Part shown: piece by piece, positions 46,991 to 57,953 of the stretch
Numbering within the stretch: position 1 is the stretch's first letter
How the letters are laid out: the number at the start of each line of letters is the position of its first letter
Assembly: GCF_902459465.1 (NCBI RefSeq)
Contig: NC_047069.1
Span: forward strand, 1-64,000
Source of the DNA: Asterias rubens
Taxonomy: Eukaryota; Echinodermata; Asteroidea; Forcipulatida; Asteriidae
Direction: 5' to 3'
DNA: 64,000 nt
Position numbers and translations under genes: made by a program
The notes under the pieces: generated by a model
What the model saw: the letters and a program-made list of their open reading frames with translations, nothing else
Told to the model about the DNA's origin: nothing
Databases searched by the model: none

Positions 46991-47537
46991 CTACAAATGC
47001 TTTGATAGCGACTACAGACTGGTACAGTCTTTGAAGAGCCAAAACTGATTCCTACCGAAATATTTCAACATGTACATTAATTAGCTAGTTTATATTCCAA
47101 AGATTAAATAGGAGGTCCATAGTATGTACTCAAATGATTGTTTACCAACACAACTATATGTGATGCCATCAAGCTAGATGAGTCAACTATTTTTATATTC
47201 AAACAATGAACAAATACATGTAGCATAATGAATTGTAAGTAAAATCCGTCCCATAACTTTGAAATGCTAAGATGTGTCCGTCCACATTTATTTTTATACA
47301 AACAAAATTCTTCATTTCAAATATTACTCATTTTGTAATTTAAGTTAAAAAATAATTTATGTGTACTGTAATAGATGTGTAGATATTTACTCAGATGAAA
47401 TATTTGTAAGAGTTGTAAAATAATTGTATTGTGAGAAGACCAATTACCTGTTTAAACTTTTTTATCGTTTGTATGTATTGCTTTTCTGTATTGTCTTCCT
47501 ATCAAATTATGCTGTGCTTTGAGAACAATCTGGAAGT

Positions 47538-47943
47538 TTTAAAGGCACTGGACACTATGGATAATTACTCCCTAAAAAATGTTAGCATAAAACTTACTTT
47601 GTAACAAGCAATGGGGAGCTGTTGATAGTACATGTATAAACATTGTGAGCAATGGCTCCCTCTGAAGTAGCGCAGTAGTTTTTGAGAAGGATGTAATTTT
47701 CCACTAAAATATTTGAATTTTATTTCGAGACCTCAGAATTAGATTTTGAGGTCCTGAAATCAAGCATCTGAAAGCACACAACTCATTTTGACCAGGGTGT
47801 TTTTTCTTTTGTCATTATCTCGCAACTTCGACGACCAATAGAGCTCAAATTTTCACAGGTTTGTTATTTTGAGCATATGATGGACACCAAGTGAGAAGAC
47901 TGGTCTTTGACAATTACCAATAGTGTCCACAGTGTCTTTAAGG
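47538..47943 (+). mobile_element. M1 MITE copy, full length, kinesin 3'UTR
   Basis: TTTAAAGGCACTGGACACTA to CCAATAGTGTCCACAGTGTC TTTAA, with TTGTGAGCAATGGCTCCCTC internally. Confidence 0.88.
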
Positions 47944-48274
47944 TGAATTTACATGTATATGCTTTTCCGAATTATTTCATTACATCAAAAATTATTCTAG
48001 TGGGATTAGAACAACAATGTATTATCAAAGTATGAGGGAAGTACAGTATTAAGAATGTTTGTATTGTTCCATTTGGGAATTATTGTTAGCATTTTGCTTT
48101 GAAAATATTTTGTATCTGTAAAGTATGTTTAGATGGTAGTAATAAATAAAAAACTTTCAAAATAAATGATGGCTCTTTATAATTTTAGTTCAGACATGTC
48201 ATTCCAAATGAGAGATAAAGTGCAACTATTGATACAAGTACTAATGGTAGAGTAGACCAAAAGACCTTTCATAA

Positions 48275-48420
48275 TTTAGTTTGGGTTGAACAAAGAAACA
48301 TCGACTTGAGTGGGACTAGAACCAACTACAACATAGACTTGATTTCCAGTCTGAGATTGCAGTTATTCATCTGCATCAGCCCCAAAACACCCCACATTAG
48401 TAGCTATCACGCCCCCACCA
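48275..48420 (-). mobile_element. SINE-C fragment, minus strand
   Basis: TAGTTTGGGTTGAACAAAGA and GACTTGAGTGGGACTAGAAC match SINE-C; the B-box-like sequence is mutated. Confidence 0.6.
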
Positions 48421-48639
48421 ACTCGCAAGGCTAATGACATAGGTTTATCTAACAGTAGGGCGCTATTTCAGGCAATAATGTATTGGGTATCAAGTACACT
48501 AAAAGCAATGATCGCAGACTTGGAAGTCTAACTGCTGCAGGATTAACATGGAAGTCTAACTATCACAGGATAAACATACCGCTGCTCTATCTAGCCCATA
48601 TTACCAAATTACTTTGTTTAGGGTGCCAGTCATAAGCCA

Positions 48640-49215
48640 AACAATCTGTAACTGCTTAGTAGCAATGCTCTCCTCTAGAGTCTTCCTAACAACCAGATTT
48701 CTCGACTTCAACGGCTCCAAAATACTGCTGCCTGCATTGTGACAGTGTCTAGAAAATCCTGTTATATCACCCCCATTCTGAAACAACTACACTGCCTCCC
48801 TATCTCTCAACGAATCATCTTCAAGCTGATGCTCATTGTCCACAAAGCTCTTAATGGCAAGGCTCCCCACTATATTTCTGAACTGCTTCAAGTTTACACT
48901 CCATCAAGGAATCTTTGATCAAGTTCCCTGCTTCTCCTTGTTGAGCCCAAGTCACGACACTCATGGGGTGACAGGTCTTTTTCGGCAGCTGCGCCACGCA
49001 TCTGGAACTCTCTACCACTTAATCTTAGATCTTGTCTTTGTACCACAACATTCAAATCTCTTCTCAAAACTTATCTTATGTCACAGGTTTTCAAGGACTA
49101 ATTTTGTTGTGTCTGCTTTTCTTTGTTTTTTTCTCGGTTTTACTGCACCTTGAACACCCAGCAGGGTGGATATGTACGCATTACAAGTCTTATTATTATT
49201 ATTATTATTACGGAT
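48640..49215 (+). pseudogene. LINE 3' end (L2/CR1-like), degenerate
   Basis: Conceptual fragments include RLQNTAACIVTVSRKSCY, ITPILKQLHCLPISQRII and [16 protein letters not shown], broken by stops. The 3'UTR TTTTACTGCACCTTGAACAC CCAGCAGGGTGG and (TTA)n match the copy at 44105. Confidence 0.82.
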
Positions 49216-50460
49216 CACACTCAATTTTTGGTAAAACCTGGGAAGCAGCAGCCAGGGGGATAACCATAAGGCATGTAAGGGGATGCAACGTTTTATACCT
49301 AATCAAGTAATATTCCACTTGGATAACTGAACGGGTATATTTCGAAAAAGTTTTGTTTTCAAAATATTGACAGGAGCTAAACTTGAATCAAGGACTTCCT
49401 TAATTTGATTAAGTAAAATTTAAAGGGAGGGTATACCAAGGGAGTGGTAATTACTCCAAACATCCTGGATAGAAGTGCTGCTAAAATTTTCAAACTGGGA
49501 AACATTTCTGCATTTCTGCATAAAACGCTTCTCAGATTGCGTGTTTCATTTACCAACGATTCTTCCTGCTTGGACATAAGAACGCTCTAGATTTTCGGGG
49601 AAAACTTGAAAGGAATTTGGACAGGTTAGTTTTTTGTATTATATAGGATGAAAAAACCTTAGGTAGCCTATACTAGATGAAAGTTTGTAGTTTAGTTGAT
49701 AACCTTTGTTCGTTAGTTGCATCCAAGGCCAAACTATTTTGTAACATTTCATCAAAATTTGCGTTTGATACAAATTTAATTTACACTACGCAGTGTCTTC
49801 CAAGTATGTGTACGCCGTACCATCTCAAATCATTCATTACAGAATATCCAATCAATCATTTAAAAAAAAAAATAGTTAATGGCCTGACGTTTCGACCCTA
49901 GCAGAGTCTTTCTCGAAGGCTAAATGACAACTTAAAAAACATGAACAGGTAACTAAGTGAAACATAAGCAGTGAAGTGGAACTACATGAATGGGGTTAGA
50001 AAGCTTGCCTAAAAAAAGCAAAAGGGGGTTGAAGGGAAGGGACTGGCTTGACCACAAGAAGATGGAAACACAAATGACAATATTAAGGGTGGGAAGAGGT
50101 GGGGAAAAAAGTAATTCATTTGTGAATGAGGCCAGGCTAAAAGGGGGATATCTGATAAATCATTTCATAAGATGTCATTCAAATATTTTTCATCTTTGCA
50201 ACTGGTTACCACTCTACAACTTGTAGTTTTTAACAAGAAAGCCTGTGCAATGTACCATCTCAACTCCTTCATTACAGAACACCTAAGAAATACCTTTGAA
50301 AACCATGTGAGACATGATTATATTAAAATATTTTTCATTTTACAAATGGTGTTCACTCACCAACTTGTAATTTATTCAAGGGCAAAAAAAAAATGGGATC
50401 AGACTTCAGTAGGAAGAATATCAAACCCGAGTTTAGTTATCTTTTGACATGGTGATTACA
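49216..50460. other. Gene-free repeat patch between kinesin and RPS3A
   Basis: TAGTTAATGGCCTGACGTTT CGACCC at about 49870-49895 recurs at 62712-62740. Segments with TACCATCTCAACTCCTTCAT and TTACAGAA recur at about 49810, 50250 and 50930. No gene is supported. Confidence 0.5.
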
Positions 50461-50461
50461 T

Positions 50462-50850
50462 TTAAAGGAACACGTTGCCTTGGATTGGTCGAGTTGGTCT
50501 TTGAAAAGCGTTTGTAACCGTGTTATAAAATGTATATGGTTAGAAAGACGTTTAAAAAGTAGAATACAATGATCCACCCACATTTGCCTTGAAATTGCAT
50601 GGTTTTCCTTTTACTTTGCGAACTAACACGGTCGGCCATTTATGGGAGTCAAAACGAGGTTCGGCCATTTATGCGAGTCAAAATGAGGTAAAAGGAAAAC
50701 CACGCAATTTCGAGTGATACTTGTGTGGATCATTATATTCTACTTTTAAAATATCTTTCTAATCATATATATATGCATTTTATAACAAACGGTTAGAAAC
50801 GCTTGTCAAGGACCAACTCGACTGATCCAAGGCAACGTGTTCCTTTAGGG
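50462..50850. mobile_element. Foldback MITE, TTAAAGGAACACGTTGCCTT ends
   Basis: TTAAAGGAACACGTTGCCTT and GGATTGGTCGAGTTGGTC at the left are inverse to GACCAACTCGACTGATCC and AAGGCAACGTGTTCCTTTA at the right. The central part repeats CGGCCATTTATGGGAGTCAA. A fragment is fused to an M1 copy at 52450-52965. Confidence 0.9.
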
Positions 50851-50854
50851 TAAT

Positions 50855-51640
50855 TATGTGGTAACATTTCATCACAATTTTAATTTGATACAATTTAATT
50901 CCCACACTCAGTGTCTTCCTTATGTATGGCATACCATCTCAACTCCTTCATTACAGAATACCTAAGAAATCATTTTGTAAGACTTACAAATGTCTCTGTT
51001 TTGCAATATCACAGCCCAAGTTTTTGCCGAGGTTGGAAAACTATAAAAGCCTTGAATCAAATGCAAAACAAAACCAGATGGCCACATTTTGTAACACTTG
51101 TCAAAATTCTCAGTTGTCCACGCTCAAATTATATATATATTTTTAATTGGACAGTTGCAACGTCTCATTTCAGTCTTTGTACAATTACCCAGCGATCGAT
51201 TTCCCTTGTATAGCAGAGCAAAATAATACACAAAATGTATCCGTTGCTACTCAATATTGGCATTCAGTGTGTAAAAAATAAGTTCAGTCTAAATATTTTT
51301 CTATACAAAAAGAATCAGTTGCTTGCTACTCACAAATCACGATTTGAGTAGTTTTTGGCCACACAAAATTGCTGGATGATATTGTTCCCTGTTGCCTTTA
51401 GTTATGGTGTTACAATTTTGTATTAGTCTATGAGCACCTACTCAGTGACACTGTTCCAGTGGCAGACCACAAACCACCTATGTCGACACCTATGTGCCGG
51501 GCGGGACCCGGGCCTTTACTGAGAGGAGATGCGTACAGCAATGGGAGACCGCATCGACTGAATGAATGAATTAGCCTTAAAAAGTCAAGCAGGAGTGACT
51601 CAAGACACCAATCAACAACACAAACAAATATCTGCAGATA
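50855..51640. other. Gene-free stretch downstream of RPS3A
   Basis: 50860-51190 carries another copy of the CATCTCAACTCCTTCATTAC repeat; (AT)n lies at about 51130. Nothing else is recognised. Confidence 0.5.
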
Positions 51641-51652
51641 GACTTGATTTGT

Positions 51653-51658
51653 TTTATT
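51653..51658 (-). terminator. RPS3A polyadenylation signal
   Basis: TTTATT on the plus strand reads AATAAA on the minus strand, about 275 bp downstream of the RPS3A stop codon and in the correct orientation. Confidence 0.65.
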
Positions 51659-51930
51659 TCATCCAAACTCCACAGTAATATACAAAGCCAGATATCTCTT
51701 GTAAACGATACCCTTTAAAGGTATCACAATTTGGGAGAAGAAAGGAGTCTTTTCATCTGACTTAATGTAATGAGAGACGTAGCTTTACTAGTTCATACTT
51801 TCTCAATGTTTTCTCTGTTTCTTGTAGAAATCTGTGATATTTCTTATACTGTGAGTTCATTGTTTGAGCAATACTTCTGGCAGTTGTTTTCTAACCTGCC
51901 ATGTGGTTGTGGTATATGTGTGTTGATTAT

Positions 51931-54900
51931 TTAAACGCTATCAACCACTGGTGGTTCGTAGCCATCAGGTCTCTCTACTGTGGCACCGTCGGCTGCTACA
52001 GCAGGCACAGCGGGGGCAGCGGCATTCTTTCCTTCTCCATGGAGCTCCATAAGACGACCAACTGAAATTCAAAAACAAAAGACACAAGGTTTTAGTCATG
52101 GCTTGTTTAAAAGAAATCATAGTAAAGTTTTGTTAAATAGGATTTGAAACTTTGCATTGTGGAATTAGGATCTAGTAAGGTTTGCGGTAACACCATGTCA
52201 TGATAATCTCTAATTGAGTTGGGGTGATTCTGAAAAGAACCGTAGGTTTCAAAATGACGTTTCCAGCAGTATGCTCTGATCGTCTTCTGGAGACAATCTT
52301 ACATCAACAAGTTTTCATGGCTTTATATAGATTTCTCACAAATAATTTGAATGAACGTGTGTGGAGCAAAAAATAAATCTTAACAAATTCTATGCAATTC
52401 ATTAAAAGCATTTCCTTGGAACAAAATAAATAAATCATCTATAGAGCTTTAAAAGGACACTGCCTTGGATTGAGCGATAAAAAGCATTTGCTTTGGCTGG
52501 AAAAAAGCATTTGCTTTGGCTGGAAAGATGTTTGAAAAGAATAATTTAATCCACACAAATACGCCTTGAAATTGTGTGGTTTTTATTTTACGTCATGAAC
52601 TAACAAAGTCTGCCACTAAGCAGAACCAAATTTTTGAGATGTTTGTGTGAATCATTATACTCAAAGATCTTTCCAACCATATTATTTTTTATAACAAATG
52701 TCCCAATATAGCAATGGAGAGCTGTTGATAGTATAAAACATTGAGAGAAACGGCTCCCTCTGAAGTAACATAGTTTTTGAGAAAGAGGTAATTTAAACAC
52801 ACAAACTTGTGCAACAAGGGTGTTTTTGTTTCTCTCATTATTCTCTTGCAACTTCGATGACCAATGGAGTCAAAATTTTCACAGATATGCTATTTTATGC
52901 ATGTGGGATACAGCAAGAAAGAATACTGGTCTTTGACAATTACCAAAGGTGTGCATCGCTTTAAGAAAATATACAAATTGCATCTCACAGGAACTTACTG
53001 TCAAACTTGGGTTTCTTGAGGACCTTGACTTTGCGTACATGGACCTCATGGAGGGGGTAGATGCCCTGGCAGTACTTCTCTATCTCTTTGCTGATACTGT
53101 CTGGGATCCTATCATAAAACAATCACATAAAATGTTGTTAATATTTATCAAAAGGCATAAAGTGTGCAATTAAAAAATGTCTGCATCATTCAGATATGAA
53201 ACACAAACAATATTTAATAGATGTTAGTTATGCATCGGGCTAAAGAATATAATTTGTTTGCCACCCTTTCACCGATGTGTATGAAGCAACTAAGCCCCCC
53301 CCCCCTGAGTTCTGTGAAAAATCGTCAGGCAAATCACTCTGTTGAACCCACGACCTTTGCACTGCTAGAGCAAATGAGTTACAGCTAGACAACAAGCCTG
53401 AACGTTTCGTTTTTGAAAGGGCAAGGGCACCAAGCATTTCTCTATGAGGAAATTGTAAACTTCTACTAGAGCATTTCAAGGGCACCAATGCAATGACCTA
53501 GGGGCATGGAGGCAATCGTCTTTGTTGCCTAAGTATCGGGCTGGAGAAAGTTTGAATCCTATGTGTTAGTAGCGGTAACCCCAAAGAAACATTGTTAATA
53601 GTGTCCACCCATTGTTTCTCCATTTGGCTTTTTGCTAATATACACAAAAAATGAGTGGGGCACCAGTCGCAACAATGTAAACTTTATGGAATGCAGGCTG
53701 GTAAATGTTTTCGCTAAGCAAGATTTTACTTGGCTTAGCAGGTTTTTGTGTTCACAGGCTTTATGAAAATCATTGGTATTGGAAAGTATTCATGATCAGT
53801 GCTTACAACTTGTTGACGACATCCTTGAGGTCACTGGTGCTGCACTCCCTCTGCATGATCTCAACCATCTTCTTGCGGATTGCTCGGACCTGTGTGCTCT
53901 GAGCGTACGCTGTCTTCTTGATCTGATGTTGACGACGCTTGGTGAAACCAACGCAGAACAGACGCAGGAGGTATCCGTCGGTGGTACGGACATCCAGGTT
54001 GGCATTGATCATTGTCTGTTGGAGAACAGTGACCAAAATACCCTCGTTAAATAAGAGTGATTATGAACACTGCACTTAAAACTAACACTAATCTCAACTT
54101 AGTTGGGGTGTTTTATAAGTGTTTGTTGTGTTCATTATTATCAATATTAACATAGTTTTTTAAAACAACCGAAGTTGCTATCTGTAACTTTCACAAATGA
54201 GCTTTTCCAGTTCTAGTAAACTTTCAAACAATTCTTTCAAATGAAAAATCTGTTTAGAGCTGACCGATTGAAAATGAAACTGGGAAAGAAAATATCATTC
54301 CGTAAATTAGGGTTCTCCCGAAGCATTAGCGGCTTGCTGATATGTGCAAATGTCAGCAGTTACGCAAACAAAAAAATCAAACCATTTATAATGCTATAAA
54401 CTGCACCCTAGGGCTTTTAAGTAGAAAACATTCCATTGACCTCGTTGCAAATCAGCTTCCTTTGGCAAAAATTCAAAAATGTTGATCCAGAATGCCCCAG
54501 TTTTCAAATATCATGAGGAACCTTGTCAATTGTCTAGCTTGATCAAGAAATGTATGTTCAACTCGGCTTTTTAAATGCCTTACCTGCCACTTCTTGACCA
54601 TGGAGCAGTACTTGTCTCTGGTGAGGTTCATTCCGTGGAAGTTTGTGAGGCAGCTCTTGCCTTGTACTTCCTCAACCATCAGACGGAACTTCCTGAATGC
54701 AACCTCATCGTTCTGTAGATCGGCCAGGGACACCTCAAATACACGCCCCTTCAGTGCATCAGAAGCGATCTCTGAAAGAAACAAGTTTCAAAATCCGGGT
54801 TTATTAATAACAAAACACATTACGTCTAAAGAAACAATCTTGAAAAAACAAATGCAAAAAGATCAAACAAAATGTTGGTGAAATGTGGATGGCAGGTCAA

Positions 54901-56094
54901 GGTTATAAACCCCGCACTCAATATCTTGACCAATCAGCATAAAGTGGCGCTCATCTTTATGTGTGCAGTTAATATTTTGCATTGGTCGCATATTTTGCAT
55001 TTTGCAAGGTTCCACATTTCGGTCAGTCAATCTCTGGTGAAAATGTTTTCATTTTTTCTTTAACAAGATTTTCGCAATGTGTTCTAAATTGATTCATTAT
55101 AAAAAATTATTAATATACAAACTGAAAATCGAATCTGTGTTTTAAGAATGTGTCATGATTTGGAAAAAAAAAGTATAAATTTGTCAAATCAGGTTACTAG
55201 CTAGGACTAGGTCAAACAAAAATGGTCAAAATTGCACAGGTAGGTTCCCTACACAAGACTGTCTGCAACCATCGGTCATGTCTGTTCTGATTATTAAAGC
55301 AAACGGACATGTATAATTAAATTATTTTTTTAAAGGTTTACAAACTAACAATAATTATTTGTTGCAAAAAGTAACATTAAAGCTGATTATAATCAACAAT
55401 AACATTGGAATGAACACATTCATTATATTTATATTCAGCAGATTGTGTATAATTTAATGATTTAATTTTAAGTCGACAACTGGACTTTAATTTTTTTTTT
55501 AACTTTAAAAAGCAATACAAGAACTCACTTGTTCCCTGTGTTCTTGAGCAGAGTGTCTTGCCAATGTTACGGACATTGAACATAGCTGGTGCCTTCACGT
55601 CATACCATTCTTTTTTGGTGAAAGGGTCCACACTACAAAGTAAAATTACAACCAAAAAATAAAATACTAAAATATATCGACATTGATTATGATCAAAATT
55701 TACAAGTTTCAGATAATTGCTACAGTAAGTGTAAGTAATATAGGCCTGGTAATTGGTTGGACAACTTATATTCCTACCACCATGATTAAACCAAAATGAA
55801 AGACAGGTTTTTAAAATAAAATGGTAGGCCCTGCGATCACTATGACTAGCTGATAGCCATGAACGAGCACCGATTTGCGCAGCATAGGCAGTGTATGGTA
55901 CAAAATACAAACGTCAATCCAAAATTTTCATCTCTCAACATCTTCGCAATCACATACCAAAATTCTTCAAAATTTCATGATAGCTTATTACAAATATCAA
56001 AGAAAACATTTATTTGTGTATTTTGAACTTACATCTTCTTCTTGGAACCTTTTTTGCCTCCTTTAGTCAGTCGCTTATTCTTGCCGACCGCCAT
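51931..56094 (-). CDS. RPS3A: Ribosomal protein S3A (eS1), 6 coding exons, 267 aa
   Basis: Exons in transcript order: 56094-56033, 55632-55529, 54771-54584, 54015-53807, 53108-52999, 52061-51931. The sum is 804 nt with phase kept and GT-AG introns. The product begins [20 protein letters not shown] and ends [10 protein letters not shown], and includes [74 protein letters not shown] and [13 protein letters not shown]. This matches eukaryotic eS1/S3A along its entire length (264 aa in human, as I recall). It is a structural protein of the 40S subunit, on the platform near the mRNA exit. A pyrimidine tract just upstream fits 5'TOP translational control. The variable segment before the C-terminus ([18 protein letters not shown]) is alanine-rich. 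Confidence 0.98.
52140..52290 (+). repeat. Dispersed repeat in RPS3A intron 5
   Basis: GGATTTGAAACTTTGCATTG, AAGGTTTGCGGTAACACCAT and AGTATGCTCTGATCGTCTTC belong to the family noted at 44455. Confidence 0.6.
52450..52965 (+). mobile_element. Chimera of a foldback fragment and an M1 right part
   Basis: 52450-52690 matches the left part of the element at 50462 (ACTGCCTTGGATTGAGCG, AATACGCCTTGAAATTGTGT). From AGCAATGGAGAGCTGTTGAT onward it is M1, ending TTACCAAAGGTGTGCATCGC TTTAAG. It lies in RPS3A intron 5, 34 bp from exon 5. Confidence 0.78.
53262..53540 (-). mobile_element. SINE-B-like head plus dispersed repeat, minus strand
   Basis: The minus strand reads GCAAAGGTCGTGGGTTCAAC followed by TCACAGAACTCAGGGGG, resembling the SINE-B head and body. 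53395-53540 matches the repeat at 11393 (GTTTTTGAAAGGGCAAGGGC, TTTCAAGGGCACCAATG). It lies in RPS3A intron 4. Confidence 0.6.
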
Positions 56095-56125
56095 GTTGAG
56101 ACCGTGAGGACGAAAGAGGCCTTGT
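56095..56125 (-). promoter_or_regulatory. RPS3A 5'TOP-like pyrimidine tract and short 5'UTR
   Basis: On the minus strand CCTCTTTCGTCC lies at about 56119-56108, some 14 nt before the ATG at 56094. Transcription starting at the C within this tract would give a terminal oligopyrimidine mRNA of the ribosomal-protein type with a very short leader. Confidence 0.7.
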
Positions 56126-56599
56126 GTAGGACGCCCTCTCTTGATGACACCGACAGTTTGAGACAAATTTTGTTGACATTAAAACTCACTTGGTTTTCTC
56201 GGTCGGGCTGATCAAAACATGATGGTAAGATTTCTTTGTTTGCTTTTGATCTTTTTTGTTGTACAATGTATGACTCGGTAGCTGACATATTACTGTCTCC
56301 ATATGTGTAGGGCCAAGTATTGACAGATTTTAGAAATTGGTTTTTACAGAGAAATTAGTGTTTGTTTACATTTGAGAGTGCAGTGTCAAATCGCACATGC
56401 ACTGACTGGTGCTGTGGCATTAGCCTTTTTAAGGTATGGCGGACGTGATATGAGTGTACTTTTTGGTTTGGCCGATACATTAACCCAACCAAACCTTCTG
56501 TGGTAGTTGTGTCTGCCATATCTCAAAATGGCTTGTGGGTCTGGCACGGGGTTTGGTTATTTAATTTTAACCCCTACTATATAGCCAGCTCGGCCCCAA

Positions 56600-56725
56600 T
56601 GCAATAAAGTAGCCCCCTGCAAAAGTCGCCCCCTGCAAAGTCACCTCCGACGGGTTGTTTCAAAGTCGCCCCCTGACAAAGCGCCCGTAAACAATGTCAC
56701 CCTAGCAAAGTCGCCCTTAGTTGGG
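56600..56725 (+). repeat. Short irregular repeats AAAGTCGCCCCCTGC
   Basis: AAAAGTCGCCCCCTGCAAA occurs as at least four imperfect copies (GTCGCCCCCTGC, GTCACCTCC, GTCGCCCCCTGAC, GTCGCCCTTAG) over about 110 bp, with TAGCCCCCTGC nearby. It lies between RPS3A and PDZD11. Confidence 0.7.
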
Positions 56726-57241
56726 AAAATAACTGAGGCCTCTGAGGTAACGGTTTTGAATTGGCCAGACCCAGAAAGATTTGTATTCCACGTTTACCAC
56801 TTCCATGATTAGGAGTCTTCCTCTTTTCCTCTTTTGTTTTAAACTTATATCGTCAGAAATGGCTGTCATGACAGTTGATTGTTTTAAAACGCTTGCAGCT
56901 CATCATAAAACACACTCAGTTTACTTGTTTTTAGTTACAGTGAGTGGGATCACTAAGTATTTAACAATAATATTATGTATTATATAACACCCAAGCAGAT
57001 CCTTGCCATTTGATTGGAGGATTGTCCGTCACGTGATAGCAAATAAAAGTACCATTGCACGCTGAGTCACTCACCGTGCTTTTTCACTGCGTGCGTGTGT
57101 CTTTGGTAACGCAGCAGGTGTTACTGCAAGAAGGCATAGTAAAATTACTAGCATTCGGCTTCTACAGTTGAAATTGTTTGTTTTGAAAGTTGTATCTTTC
57201 AATCAAAATGACAAAGATCTACTTGGATGTTATATAAAACA

Positions 57242-57400
57242 AATAATGAATGTTTTTCATTCGTGCAATGGTGCGAATATGTTCATTCGTTGAAAGCTGG
57301 AATGTTCCATTCAACTCGGCTCCGCCTCGTTGAATAGAACATTCCATCTTTCAACTCATGAACATATTCGCACCATTGCACTCATAAACATTCATTATGT
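57242..57400. repeat. Large palindrome, about 70-bp arms
   Basis: AATAATGAATGTTTTTCATT, GCAATGGTGCGAATATGTTC and GGAATGTTCCATTCAAC (57242-57316) are inverted as GTTGAATAGAACATTCCATC, GAACATATTCGCACCATTGC and TAAACATTCATTATG (57332-57400). The short centre is GGCTCCGCCTC. It could be a foldback MITE or a local hairpin. It lies in the 1.86 kb interval between the RPS3A and PDZD11 start codons. Confidence 0.88.
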
Positions 57401-57953
57401 GTATATTATTTAGGATGGATGGAGGCCTTCTTGGATTATTAGTATTACATCCTATATCTTTTAAGATGTAATAATCCGAGCCCTCTCATGTTCGCAGGAG
57501 GGGGTTACAATATCGAAACTAATATCACCAACTGTTACATACCTAATCCATTATTCATAAATACCCCAGACAGTTTCTCTACTCCTATTGGTGGAGGGCG
57601 CGTCACGTGGGGGTGTTTAAACAGTTGATAATGAACAGTGTTTATAACCGGCTGACTTCTGCGTGTCGGCACGCAAGATTATCACGCGGAACGCGCAATT
57701 CATAGCTATGTAACAGCGCTTAATCTATTTCTAAGCGCGCATAATCTATTTCTAAGTGCGCGCATACACTGAACCCACGCGCAACAGACTCTTCAGGCTC
57801 AGGCCTTTATCACATGGCAATTCGACCCTGCCGGCTTTAAACGGCCGTATTAGAACTCGTCACTACCCTTTTATTCCCTTATTTATCTATAATTTGATAT
57901 CTAACACTATTATTTGTTTTTAAAGTGAATAAGTTCCTGCACTGTATTTCAAG

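Larger units (their letters stand above)
46591..48166 (+). other. Kinesin 3'UTR with polyA signals
   Basis: After the TAG at 46588-46590 no further splice pattern is needed. Overlapping AATAAATAAA at 48141-48150 and AATAAA at 48161-48166 are plausible polyA signals, giving a 3'UTR of roughly 1.6 kb that contains two M1 copies. An alternative short 3'UTR cannot be excluded. Confidence 0.65.

Noticed and set aside
55377..55910. A 177-codon minus-strand frame around RPS3A exon 2 as a separate gene
   Set aside because: Only its central part ([20 protein letters not shown] and following) is coding; the rest is read-through of the flanking introns.
51931..56094. Intronic C/D snoRNA in RPS3A, as in vertebrates
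   Set aside because: I did not find a convincing pair of RTGATGA and CTGA boxes with terminal complementarity in the RPS3A introns by eye.
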